Below are positions 44,701 through 52,605 of a stretch of DNA of 64,000 nucleotides, in pieces (position 1 is the stretch's first letter; each line of letters begins with the position of its first letter). The position numbers and the translations under genes are program-made. This stretch comes from Candidatus Aalborgicola bjergmarkensis (GTDB lineage Bacteria > Pseudomonadota > Gammaproteobacteria > Burkholderiales > Burkholderiaceae_C). Location of the stretch: the NCBI GenBank assembly GCA_016708725.1, contig JADJFE010000003.1, positions 310,001 to 374,000 on the forward strand. Direction: 5' to 3'. A model generated the notes under the pieces. It searched no databases. It was given only the letters and a program-made list of their open reading frames with translations, and was not told where the DNA came from.

Positions 44701-44884
44701 ATGTGTCAATTAAACTATTGTCGAATACGCGAATACCCCTGCCACCGTGGCCGTAGGAGTAAAGCAGCAGCAGATTTTTCTGGTTTGCGTTGGGTTGGGT
44801 CTGCGTTGCGACTTGCCCAAAGGCGGCGCCAAGCAGGGCCAGTGAGAGCCAGAAAGTGAGAAAACGAACCAAAACTTTTCGCAT
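41750..44884 (-). CDS. Hybrid histidine kinase with periplasmic-binding-protein-like sensor
   Basis: The 1044-residue kinase has a signal/anchor segment (about 8-24) and a periplasmic domain like ABC substrate-binding proteins (NLLLLYSYGHGGRGI; LTVQQPAIEFLL; GLYDFNLINGGMGGSVVSVN; to about 330). A membrane helix (LLGATVFIAAQSLLIAALLV), two PAS domains, the acceptor box FLANMSHEIRTPMNG, an ATPase domain and a receiver (Asp in FMDMQMP) complete it. From residue 390 or so onward it is almost identical to the kinase at 34307-37987 but lacks one PAS domain. Both may feed the same output while sensing different signals (inference). Confidence 0.92.
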   Translation of the reverse strand: MRKVLVRFLTFWLSLALLGAAFGQVATQTQPNANQKNLLLLYSYGHGGRGIRVFDNSLIDTLSAAGIATNNLYFEFLDLERNKDVPQYRQRLREELQRKYSGQHIDSILTVQQPAIEFLLNEGKEIVPDAPVVTVQAPLPGTFNAGTRHVASLVTNFDIKGTLVRALDLFPDTRRVVVVSGSSEADRKVAGGAASIAASIAEGWRGKLEFEYTFDISLEALLRRVANLPPQSIILFTQYNRDTTGIVTVAYEVEGKIVKAANAPVFGLYDFNLINGGMGGSVVSVNELGRKTAQTLLDLLHNKLVLSSPVTRIDMPVIPMFDWGQIQRWGSDPARLSADSVFVNRVPTIWENYRNYLLGATVFIAAQSLLIAALLVNRRRRRAAELLTKASEQNLAITLHSIGDAVIATDSEGRVTRMNPTAERLSGWTLTDAMGHRLTEVFRIINATTRATIPDPVQLVMECGHVVGLANHTVLLARNGAEYQIADSAAPIRNPEGKIVGVVLVFSDVTEKYRAEDALHLTRFSVEAASDALFWITPDARIVDVNAAACRTLGYSREELQHLSVPDVDAHYNAALWPQHFAELRQRGSMTFESEQRTRDGRLFPVEIVANYVKYGDEERNCAFVRDITERKLAEIELEKHRNHLEAMVKSRTVELAIAKEAAETANIAKSAFLANMSHEIRTPMNGIIGMANILRREGATSKQEKRLDVIDASAQHLLSVINNILDISKIEAGKFTLDETPIIVSSLMANVCSILAERAKAKNIRLLIEAAHLPHNLMGDPTRLQQALLNYATNAVKFTEQGTVMLRTILQEETAESLRLRFEVADTGIGIAPQSLPRLFSAFEQADNSMNRKYGGTGLGLAITKRLAELMGGEVGVESTPGVGSTFWFSVKLKKYHEAALASTQAVVDAEMEVRRRYAGQRILVVDDEPVNREIALIQLEAVDIVADTAEDGAEAVAMARKNSYVAIFMDMQMPKLNGLEATQEIRQLAGYRDTPIIAMTANVFADDKIQCLNAGMNDFLIKPFNPDEFFATLLRSLSRSAG

Positions 44885-44991
44885 ATCACATCATGTTGAA
44901 GGTTCAAGATCCTTTTGCGATGTTAGCGGATAGGAGAAATCCAACCGCACGACCCCAAGCAACCCCAAGTATCGCATCCTGCCCCATCGCC

Positions 44992-45061
44992 GTTGACGAT
45001 CCAGATGCTCGTATCCGCCCGCCGGGTCGCCGATACACTGGACGTGCGGCTGGGCGATTGA
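44992..45061 (+). repeat. bioN-tail repeat, short copy 2
   Basis: Same length and left flank as the copy at 41324, and again followed by CAGCAAAAAACATAG and an inverted-repeat element. Confidence 0.9.
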
Positions 45062-45072
45062 CAGCAAAAAAC

Positions 45073-45247
45073 ATAGCTTTACCCGCTTATCCCATAAGGC
45101 GTACAGCCAGATTTGCCTTGGATTTTGCCCTTCAGAACGGGTCAGGGCGATGCCGAAAACCGCCATGAGGGGTAAAACGGGCCGATTTCGGGTGTTTTTG
45201 CATGGCAAATCGGGCTGCAGGGCGCATGGAATCAGCGGTAGCAGCTC
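45073..45247 (+). repeat. Inverted-repeat element, copy 6
   Basis: Starts ATAGCTTTACCCGCTTATCC; the right end (GGAATCAGCGGTAGCAGCTC) is more worn than in other copies. The next 160 bp, to the toxin stop at 45411, show nothing I recognise. Confidence 0.85.
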
Positions 45248-45410
45248 CTGGATCAGGAGCGTGTTTTATGATCAACGCAAATTTCATTGCTAGTGCCAAG
45301 CTAACCGGAAAATACGGTCGGTCGAAATAGTACGAGTGCTGCGCAGAATATCACCACTCCTGGCGTCCTGCTTGACAAAGCAAAAGCGCACTTCCCGTTG
45401 AAAACGGCTC

Positions 45411-45779
45411 TCAGCGGCCGACAAGCAACTTGAGTGCCTCTTCAACCCGTTTCAGGTGGTTAGTACCCAGCGTTGCGAGCGGCTGCGTACCCATGAATCG
45501 TTGGTTTGATATGGCGCGGATTTGATCGATGAGCAAGTCAGTTTCCTGGAGTAACCCAGGCTGGTTGACCAAGGCGATTCGAAGAGGAAAGTAGTCTTTA
45601 TCACGCCTCACTTGGGTAGTGCCCACCACCACGATGGTGGTTTGGTGGCCAGCCCTGTTTAAAAGGTCGGTCTGAATTACCAGGGCAGGTCTATTGCGTT
45701 TTCCGGGCTCTTCTTTGTGGGTTTGCGGCTCGAAATTAACCTCCCAGATTTGCCCGCGTAAGAAATTAATCGAGGCCAT
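45411..45779 (-). CDS. MazF/PemK-type toxin (mRNA interferase)
   Basis: The 122-residue protein has the MazF fold markers: LRGQIWEVNFEP at the N-terminus, GKRNRPALVIQTDLLN, TIVVVGTTQ and DLLIDQIRAISNQRF (conserved Arg and the Thr/Ser-bearing loops). Such toxins cut mRNA at short sequences. It begins inside the antitoxin gene (14 bp overlap), so translation is coupled. Appears complete. Confidence 0.9.
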   Translation of the reverse strand: MASINFLRGQIWEVNFEPQTHKEEPGKRNRPALVIQTDLLNRAGHQTTIVVVGTTQVRRDKDYFPLRIALVNQPGLLQETDLLIDQIRAISNQRFMGTQPLATLGTNHLKRVEEALKLLVGR

Positions 45780-45996
45780 CTGTCAGGGATACCTCAAGCG
45801 ATTCATTGATAGCCAAGTGTTCGGCGGAAAGCTCTCTGGAAAGGGCGGCAATACGTTGCGCCATCACATGCTCGTTTTTCTCACGCACAGCTTGACGGAT
45901 GTAGTCTGAACTCTTCAGGCCAACGCTGCTGGCAAGCGCGCGGGTTTGCTCGGCGAGGTCGTTGTCTGTTCGAAAGGAAAGTGTGGTTGCATGCAT
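45766..45996 (-). CDS. Antitoxin partner of the MazF-type toxin
   Basis: A 76-residue protein, MHATTLSFRTDNDLAEQTRA at the N-terminus, then SVGLKSSDYIRQAVREKN, which fits a ribbon-helix-helix DNA-binding domain; the acidic C-terminus (SLEVSLTDGLD) should contact the toxin. The ATG at 45996 follows a purine-rich stretch (GGAAATCGCC). The 60 bp before it consist of an octanucleotide repeat, which may affect expression. Confidence 0.82.
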   Translation of the reverse strand: MHATTLSFRTDNDLAEQTRALASSVGLKSSDYIRQAVREKNEHVMAQRIAALSRELSAEHLAINESLEVSLTDGLD

Positions 45997-46011
45997 GGCG
46001 ATTTCCTTGTT

Positions 46012-46051
46012 TGCAAATATGCAAATATGCAAATATGCAAATATGCAAATA
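46012..46051. repeat. Octanucleotide repeat (TGCAAATA x5) upstream of the antitoxin
   Basis: Five perfect copies in a row, 16-55 bp before the antitoxin start, in the expected promoter or leader region. Copy-number change by slippage could alter spacing and expression of the toxin-antitoxin pair (inference). Confidence 0.95.
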
Positions 46052-46127
46052 AAAATTAACGATGAAATTGTAATACGTTTTTGTATCTTGAAAGCAGATT
46101 GCCCCACGAGCAGGGGAAACAAGCATA

Positions 46128-46252
46128 CCTGGGGCGATGCCCCAGGCTGGTATCAAGCCGGGCCTTTGGCCCTCCAATACCGGACCTACGCGCCTCACGC
46201 GCCTTACGCGCCAACGGCGCAACCCCATACCAGCCTGGGGCATCGCCCCAGG
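46128..46252 (+). repeat. Hairpin repeat, copy 5
   Basis: Complete, followed after 20 bp (CACGCACCTCGCCAATTG) by an inverted-repeat element, the same spacing and linker as at 30381-30403. Confidence 0.92.
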
Positions 46253-46272
46253 GACACGCACCTCGCCAATTG

Positions 46273-46449
46273 ATAGCTGTCACCGCACATTCCATAAGGC
46301 TTGCAGCCCGATTTGCCTTGAATTTTGCCCTTCAGAACGGGGCCGGACAGTGCCAGAAGCCGCCATGCGGGGTCAAAACGGGCCGTTATCGGGTGTTTTT
46401 ACATGGCTAATCGGCCTGCAAGGCTTATAGGACGTGCGGGAGGAGCTAT
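46273..46449 (+). repeat. Inverted-repeat element, copy 7
   Basis: Starts ATAGCTGTCACCGCACATTC, ends GACGTGCGGGAGGAGCTAT. No bioN tail next to it. Confidence 0.88.
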
Positions 46450-46613
46450 CAAATCAGGAATATCAGGATCATTCCGCTTGCGGATGGACACTATCCAGGA
46501 CGCACACGCATGGCGTTACGCCGTTACGCCATGGGCCAGTGAACAAAAAGCTTCTTCCAAGATGGAATCCGAGTCACGATTCGCGCGGCTGAATTTTCTG
46601 TCCACACCTCAAA

Positions 46614-46637
46614 AAATGTACACTTACTTCTACATTT
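46614..46637. promoter_or_regulatory. Possible operator of the HigBA-type pair
   Basis: AAATGTA and TACATTT form an inverted repeat with a 10-base spacer ending at the base before the toxin start codon. HTH antitoxins usually repress their own promoter at such sites. Confidence 0.45.
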
Positions 46638-46907
46638 ATGACAAAACCGATTAATTGGCGTGGCAGTTCCCTTAAAGACCTCCGGGCGTTCCCGGATGAT
46701 GCCAGGCACAAGGCTGGTTACCAGCTGCGCAAGGTTCAGCAAGGAGAGCAGCCCGACGAATTCAAGCCTATGCCAGACATCGGTGCGGGCGTGAATGAAA
46801 TTATTGTGGATACCGCCGATGGGTGGTTTCGTGTGATCACGCAAAGCGATAAAGACGTGGCTAGGCGCCGGTACGGTGCGGTATTGATTGGAAGGAGGAT
46901 GAAATGA
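46638..46907 (+). CDS. higB: HigB/Gp49-like toxin with internal deletion
   Basis: An 89-residue RelE-superfamily protein: INWRGSSLKDLRAFPDDARH, then QLRKVQQGEQPDEFKPMPDI and GAGVNEIIVDTADGWFRVI are typical of the Gp49 family. The usual next block, roughly YVAKF..AVYVLHCFQKK (about 18-20 residues, a core strand and catalytic residues), is absent: FRVI runs straight into TQSDKDVARRRYGAVL, which is the normal C-terminal helix. The frame is kept, so the deletion is in phase. The toxin is probably inactive or altered. The stop overlaps the antitoxin start. Confidence 0.78.
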   Translation: MTKPINWRGSSLKDLRAFPDDARHKAGYQLRKVQQGEQPDEFKPMPDIGAGVNEIIVDTADGWFRVITQSDKDVARRRYGAVLIGRRMK

Positions 46908-47257
46908 AAAAATCTCATCTGACCGGCGAAGATGATCTGGCGAGTAGCCACATCACGCCCGCTGGAGGTAATGTATTTGCCGACCTGGGTTTCCCGCCGC
47001 AGCAGGCAAAAGCCATGCTTGAAGATGCCGATGCACGCATTGCCAAGTCCCAAAAACTAAAGAGGGATGCAGCGACTGCCATTGCGCAGTGGATGCAGTC
47101 CGAGAAACTCACGCAGATGGCCGCCTCCGAGATTCTGGAGGTCTCGCGCCCGCGTATTTCTGATTTGGTAAATGCGAAGCTTGGTCGCTTTTCATTGGAC
47201 ACACTGGTTGCCATGCTTTTGCGTACCGGCAAAAGTGCTGAACTGGTTATCCATTGA
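46904..47257 (+). CDS. higA: HigA-like HTH antitoxin
   Basis: A 117-residue protein with a C-terminal XRE-type helix-turn-helix (MQSEKLTQMAASEILEVSRP, then RISDLVNAKLGRFSLDTL), the arrangement seen in antitoxins paired with Gp49-like toxins. It starts within the toxin gene (ATGA overlap). It looks intact, in contrast to its toxin. Confidence 0.88.
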   Translation: MKKSHLTGEDDLASSHITPAGGNVFADLGFPPQQAKAMLEDADARIAKSQKLKRDAATAIAQWMQSEKLTQMAASEILEVSRPRISDLVNAKLGRFSLDTLVAMLLRTGKSAELVIH

Positions 47258-47344
47258 GTTGGCCGGAATATGCAACAAGTCTGTAAATTTTCTTTTAGCC
47301 TTCGCAACGTGACGGGGCGCGGCTCGCACCTGTACTCGCCAATT

Positions 47345-47520
47345 GATAGCTGTCCCCGCACATTCCATAAGGGCTACAACCAGATTTCCTCATTATTTCC
47401 CCATCATTTCGGCCCATCACCTCTCCATCTTGGCCTACCCGGCGGTTGGCGGCTGGTGTATGGCAGAGTTTTTGTATGCTAATCGGCTTGTAAGGCTTAT
47501 GGAACGTGCGGGAGCAGCTC
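47345..47520 (+). repeat. Inverted-repeat element, copy 8 (divergent core)
   Basis: The ends are conserved (ATAGCTGTCCCCGCACATTC; GTGCGGGAGCAGCTC), but the core differs strongly from the other copies. This shows that the ends, not the core, define the family. The rest of 47258-47609 is featureless. Confidence 0.8.
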
Positions 47521-47609
47521 TTTTATCAGGAGCGCTTTGGCAGTGCATGCGTCATGCCTCATGCGTTATGCGTCGCTAATGCGACGTTCCCTTGGAGCGC
47601 GCCACGCCT

Positions 47610-48488
47610 TCATACGTCGCCCCCCGCATCACCACCGCGCGCAAGCCGCCGTGCCTCCAGCTCGCGGCGCGTTTTTTCCAATTCCCCGGCCAGCAGTTTT
47701 TCATCCGGCAGCGCCGTCCGGTATTCAGCCGTCAACACCTTGTTGGACAAACCTTCCAGCGTGTAATGTGCTTCGTTGCTGCCTTGGCCTGAACACAAAA
47801 TCAGCCCGATGGGCGGGTTTTCGCCGGGTTTCATCCAGTGCTGGCGGGCGTAGTTCAGGTACATATGCATTTGGCCCGCATCGGCGTAGCTGAATTGGCC
47901 AACTTTGAGATCAATAACCAACAGGCACTTCAAGCTGCGGTGAAAGAACAAGAGGTCGATACGAAACCAGTTGTCGTCCAGCCGCAGGCGGCGCTGGCGG
48001 CCGACGAAGGCGAAGTCGTCGCCCAATTCCAGCAGGAAGTCGGCCAGGTGCTGGATCAGTGCGTCTTCAAGGTCGGACTCGGAATATTCGTCCTTGAGGT
48101 TGAGGAACTCCAACACGAAGGGGTCTTTGATGGCCTGCTCGGGCGTGATGGCATCGCCGGGCTCGGCCACTTCGCCTTTTTCGAGCATCGCTGCCTTGTT
48201 GCGCGACAGGGCGGTGCGTTCGTAAAACTGGCTGTTGACCTGGCGGTCGAGCTGGCGAACCGACCAACCGCAACGTAGCGTCTCGGTTTCGTAGAAGGCG
48301 CGCGCCTGCGGATTTTTGACCGAGAGCAGGCGCACGTAGGCTGACCAGGGCAAGGAAAATGCCTGGGCCAGTGCAGGCAGGTCGATGAAATTCCGAGGCA
48401 GTAATTCGGAATTTCCGGCGGCGAAGGATTTGCCAGACGGTGTCTGGCGATTTTTGAGGGTTCCCAGCAGCTGAATAATACATTGCAT
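47610..48488 (-). pseudogene. YhcG-type PD-(D/E)XK nuclease, C-terminal part
   Basis: The homologous part starts at about ALAQAFSLPWSAYVRLLSVK and runs through FYERTALSRNKAAML, KDPFVLEFLNLKDEYSESDL and the nuclease core NWFRIDLLFFHRSLKCLLVI with DLKVG (Asp ... Asp-x-Lys). The gene lacks its N-terminal DUF1016 domain, which is found 3.3 kb away at 51750-52127 on the same strand. The two halves were evidently one gene, split by the mobile element at 48.5-51.75 kb. A short peptide could still be made from ATG 48488, but the enzyme is broken. Confidence 0.88.
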
Positions 48489-48517
48489 TTAATGCCCTTA
48501 AATGGTATAGTATCCAG

Positions 48518-48694
48518 ATGAAGTTAAGCGAATGGGCAAAGCAGCAGGGTCTCACCTACAAAGGTGCATGGAAGATGTTTCATGCTGGTCAGTTGCCGCT
48601 GCGTGCTGAACAACTTCCCACTGGAACGATCATTGTTCATCCAGCTGAGGCCAAGCCGCAAGGTGTTGCACTTCAAGAGGCGACGCATGAGTGA
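48518..48694 (+). pseudogene. tnpA: IS607-type TnpA, only the N-terminal HTH
   Basis: MKLSEWAKQQGLTYKGAWKM, then LPTGTIIV, is the MerR-like DNA-binding start of IS607 serine recombinases. After it the protein ends within 20 residues, so the catalytic recombinase domain (about 140 residues) is absent. The stop overlaps tnpB (ATGAGTGA), as in intact elements, so an internal deletion is likely. The element cannot move on its own. Confidence 0.8.
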
Positions 48695-51640
48695 GCGCCC
48701 CATATTGGCAAAACCCCAAGTCCGCACCTACCAGACGCGCCCTGACCTGACGCCGGAACAGACTGCGATCCTGGACGCTTATGCCGATTTGTATGGACAG
48801 GCCGAGCGCAGTCTGTTTGCGGCGATCCAGGCTGGCGACTCGCTCAACGACCTCAAACGGGAGTTTTGCCAAGGTTCGATATAACTGCACGCCAGTTCAA
48901 TGCGATACGCATAGGACTTGAAGGCAAGATCGACTCGATCAAGGAACGCCGCCCCTGAACTGATTATCGAGGCCGAAAAGCGCATACGCAAAGCGGCCAA
49001 GGTCGTTGCCAAACTGGAAACGAAAGTACCTGGCTCGAACAAGTTGCACCAGAAAAAACGGCGGTTGGTTGCGTTGCAAGACCGGCTTGTGGCACTAAAA
49101 GCCGATCAGGAAACGGGAGTCGTGCGCCTTTGTTTTGGCAGTAAAAAACTGTTTCATGCGCAGTTCGACCTTGAAGCCAATGGTTACGCTGACCACGAAG
49201 AATGGAAGGCCTGACTGGCAGCGGGAGCGGTCAAGTCAGTTCTTTGTCCTGGGCAGTCAGGATGAAACGGCAGGATGCCAAAGCTGTCAGGCAACGCTAG
49301 CGTCAGATGGGACGCTGAACTTGCAACTGCGCTTGCCCTTGCGCGAGGCGACCATTGGCAAGTATCTGAGCATTCCTGGCGTTCGCTTCGCATATGGACA
49401 TGAGCAAATCATCGCAGCGCTGGGCACCAGTCAGCGTATCCACACGCAAACCAAGGACAGCAAGCCAACCGTCAAACGGATCGGGACGGCGCTGAGTTAC
49501 CGCTTCGTGCGCGACGACAAAGGCTGGAGAATATTTGCCAGTGCCCTGGCCCGTCCAGTCGAGCAGGTGTCCAGGAAAGAGCTTGGAGCCATCGGTGTCG
49601 ATCGCTTTGGCGCTCACGGAAACTGACCCACCTCTGCTCACTGGAATTGACCCACTGACTTTGGCTGGGGCGGCTGGGATGTAGTGATGCACCCGTCCGC
49701 CGTGGACAAACCACCTGCCCACTGGACAAGATCAGAACAGCCCTGCGGGTACGTGGTTTGCCCCCGCTCCTCGACAGATGCCTACGGCCGACGCGCTTGC
49801 GCTTGTCGAACAGCCTTCTTAAAAAGGAAGTCAAAGACAAGACAACCAAGAGTCAATGACTACCAAAACCCCACCCCCCGCCTGACAATTGATACCGTGT
49901 CGTCTGAATAAACAGGTGATCCCGCCAATAGAAACAAGAAAGTGAAAAAGAGTTGACGAACGAAAGATTTGCGGTTGAGAATGTATCATCGTAAAGGTTC
50001 CGGAGCATGCAAACAAATTTTGAGCCATAACGACCCTCTTTACGAAATCGCCGACCCTCGGTAGTGTTTGCAAGCACCAGAAATTGGCTGCCGATCAGGA
50101 CTCGTTGGCGCGCCAACACTAGCAACCCGTTGATTTATAAGAGTATTCCATTTTTCGAACACATTGCTATTCGCAGAATCAAACAACTGTGCAGTCGGTG
50201 GGTCAGCTTCTGTTGACATAAGTTGGTCAGAAATATTGAGCACCGAGGCGATGGTCGATGCCTTGCTTGATCGGCTGCAGCACCATCCGCATTGAAGGTG
50301 CATCTTGCGCACCAGCGCACCTGCCACAGCACCTGTGCAGAGCTCAACCAGTCCGCGAGCCCCAAGGCAAAGTAAAACCGTCTCACCACCGCCTGCAGTA
50401 TCTGCTTGATGGATAAGGTCGAGGTGGATATGTGGACAAGCTTGCAAAACGCCCAGCTTGACCACATACCCACGCCTCCCACCCGTACTTACCACAAGGG
50501 TCTTCCCAGACGCGCGCTTGCCAGCCTGCCACTTGAAAATAAAACCATGAAGACCAATACCAAGACAAAAACGGGGCAACGCCATCCAGTTGCATACGCA
50601 AAACGAGAACAGCTTAAATTAACTGAAAAATTTGTCTTGACTCTCAGTTCCACCTTACACCGGTTCACCAAGTATCAAAACGGGTATTCTGCCAACAACG
50701 CAAGAGGCCTGATTTGATCAACAACGGTGATGGATGCAGCAATCAATCCATCACGCAACTTGATCAATTCAGACAGGAATAGCATCACGGAGGTGATCAT
50801 GCTCATCGTCGACCAGGGTGGAAACCCGGCTTGCGCAACTGAATTTCATCTTCAAACGGGTTGCTTCTTCAACGAACTGAAGTCGCTTCTTCACGCACAT
50901 TGGTCGAGCCACGATCGCCGATTCTGCTTCCTGCAGGCTATCAAGTTACAAACAGCCGCGCAACCGGTGGGTCAGCTTTCTGTGAGCACAGGTGGGTCAT
51001 TTATTTTGAGCGCCGAAGTCGATCTCAATGCCGACCATCTGGCTGTGGCGGAAACGGATCGGTTTGGCAACCTGATTGGCACGCGGCGTATTGATCTCAT
51101 CACCTACGGAAAGACAAAAGACCAGGCCAAAGCGCTCATTGGGGATGCTGCGGTAGCCCTTGCAGCCCAGGCACAGGCTGCGGGCAAGCCAATTGTTCTG
51201 GAGACGCTGAACTTCCAGAAGAAAAAGGCCGAACTGGAAACCACCGATCCCAAGCAGGCGCGACTCCTATCTTCGTTTGCCTGCAACAAGGTGGCCTCTA
51301 GCATCAAGGCGGCGGCATTTCGTGCAGGCATTGAAGTCATCGAAGTCAATCCGGCGTATACGTCGGTCATCGGGGCGGTCAATTACGCCCAGGCAAAAGG
51401 CATTTCCGTACATCAGGGCGCGGCTTACGCCATCGCCCGTCGAGGATTGGGATTGTCCGAACGTTCGACCGTGCGGGTGGGCCTTGTTCCAACCCGCAAC
51501 GGCGGCCATGTCACCTTCGCCCTACCTGCAAGGAATCGGGCGAAGCATGTGTGGTCGTTCTGGTCGAAGGTCAGGACAAGTCTCAAAGCGGCGCATGTAG
51601 CGCACTTCCGGTGTGGGCGCATAAAACCGCCCCACCACCT
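48687..51640 (+). pseudogene. tnpB: TnpB (RNA-guided nuclease family), three frameshifts and one insertion
   Basis: Starts MSERPILAKPQVRTYQTRPD. Frameshifts are visible near 48855 (one T missing in GAGTTTTGCC), near 48953 (extra C in CGCCCCTGAAC) and near 49213 (extra T in GCCTGACTGG). At 49603 the frame is cut in the first RuvC motif (GAIGVD) by an insertion and resumes at 51018 as VDLNADHLAVAETDRFG, followed by the RuvC Glu (IVLETLNF). Removing the insertion and one 7 bp repeat restores GVDLNADHLA exactly. The homologous end is near 51640; the frame stays open to 51899, antisense to yhcG. Inactive. Confidence 0.85.
49604..51017. mobile_element. IS21-like insertion without recognisable transposase, 7 bp target duplication
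   Basis: The 1414 bp insert is flanked by the direct repeat GTCGATC (49597-49603 and 51018-51024). Its ends are inverted repeats: GCTTTGGCGCTCACGG on the left and, reversed, TTCGGCGCTCAAAAT on the right, each followed inside by TGACCCACCT(C/G)TGCTCAC. Multiple GACCCAC subrepeats and a TSD of this size suggest the IS21 family. I found no istA or istB. A second right-end-like sequence (GGTGGGTCAGCTTCTGTTGA, about 50196-50250) suggests an internal rearrangement. The rest shows no recognisable gene. Confidence 0.75.
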
Positions 51641-51749
51641 CTCCCGCTCGCAAGTCCGGAGTGTGTCCTATCTGGAATTCCACGGCGCGATCCCGTGGCG
51701 CGAATCGTTCCCAAAACTGTTCGGGGAACGTCTGGCCGGATGTTCCCTT

Positions 51750-52127
51750 CTAATGGGAATAAAAGGCCATGGTTTTAGGAACGGTTGGAGATTTTGCAGA
51801 CAGTGTCTGCACAATCTGGTTGGCGGGCCAAGCAAGGTAGAACGTGCGCATCTGGGCCAGATTGCGCCAGCCAAAACCGCGACCAAACTGGCGACTTAAA
51901 TCGCCCCCGAGTCGCTTGATCATTGCCTCGCCGTAGCTGGCGCGTTCCTGCCCGCCTTGTTCAAACTCGACGATGCGCCGCCCGATTTCCCAATAGCTGG
52001 CGGTCATCAGGGCGTTGACACTGCGTGCTGCGGCGCGGCGGGCCGACTCCAGCAACGCGACGATGTCGCCATGGACGGCGGCGTAGTCGGTCTGATCCGG
52101 TACGGCTGACGAAGTGCGCTCGGTCAT
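51750..52127 (-). pseudogene. YhcG, N-terminal DUF1016 part
   Basis: MTERTSSAVPDQTDYAAVHG starts a typical DUF1016 N-terminal domain: ARSVNALMTASYWEIGRRIV, then GMIKRL-like helix and FGWRNLAQMRTFYLAWP. The frame is lost to unrelated sequence shortly after WPANQIVQT. Its C-terminal nuclease half is at 47610. YhcG proteins are often found near type I restriction genes; none is visible here apart from a short remnant upstream. Confidence 0.88.
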
Positions 52128-52213
52128 GCCTGCACCTCGGTCACCAAAGCCTCGAACTCGCGGCAGGTATCCGCCTCAGTGATTACGCCTTCTCGCACTG
52201 CCTCCCCCTTCAT
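52124..52213 (-). other. 29-codon ORF coupled to yhcG, possible restriction-gene remnant
   Basis: MKGEAVREGVITEADTCREF, then EALVTEVQA and a stop overlapping the yhcG start. The EGVITEADTCREF stretch resembles the start of some type I restriction R subunits, but the match is short and from memory only. Confidence 0.25.
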
Positions 52214-52364
52214 CGTATTGCCCATAGTCCTCCATCATCCGCAACAGGGCTTGGTTGTCTTCGGACAGCACCACAGCCATCGTGGCCATCAATGGTGCGA
52301 ACCAGACTGTCGGACGGATAGAAAATTCCACCGCATGCCCTCAAGTATCGCATCATTAAAAATA

Positions 52365-52541
52365 ATAGCTGCTCCCGCTTTCCCCATAAGGCCTGCAGCC
52401 AGATTTGCCTTGAATTTTGCCCTTGAGAACGAGATCGGACAGTGCCAGAAGCCGCCAAGGGGATAAAAACGGACCGTTTCCGGGTGTTTTTGCATGGCAA
52501 ATCGGGCTGTAAGCCTTATGGGATAAGCGGGAGCAGCTATT
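52365..52541 (+). repeat. Inverted-repeat element, copy 9
   Basis: Starts ATAGCTGCTCCCGCTTTCCC, ends GGATAAGCGGGAGCAGCTAT, again followed by the GGCGGGCTTTCAGCCCTTTG linker and a hairpin repeat. Confidence 0.92.
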
Positions 52542-52605
52542 AAAATATGATTCTCCACGAAATGGGGCGGGCTTTCAGCCCTTTGGGAATTTTGTGACCT
52601 GCATA

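Larger units (their letters stand above)
48489..51749 (+). mobile_element. IS607-like element (HTH-only tnpA plus tnpB), decayed, inside yhcG
   Basis: The element carries an N-terminal tnpA fragment and a broken tnpB and sits between the two halves of yhcG. The exact ends are not resolved; the limits given are the ends of the flanking yhcG frames. IS607 elements do not make target duplications, so none is expected. It contains a second, nested insertion (49604-51017). Confidence 0.75.

Noticed and set aside
46012..46051. CRISPR or iteron-type replication origin at the octamer repeat.
   Set aside because: No spacers, no replication initiator gene nearby, and it lies in a toxin-antitoxin promoter region.
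50040..50585. 181-codon minus-strand ORF inside the IS21-like insert.
   Set aside because: No recognisable domain, odd composition, and it spans a repeated element end; probably chance.
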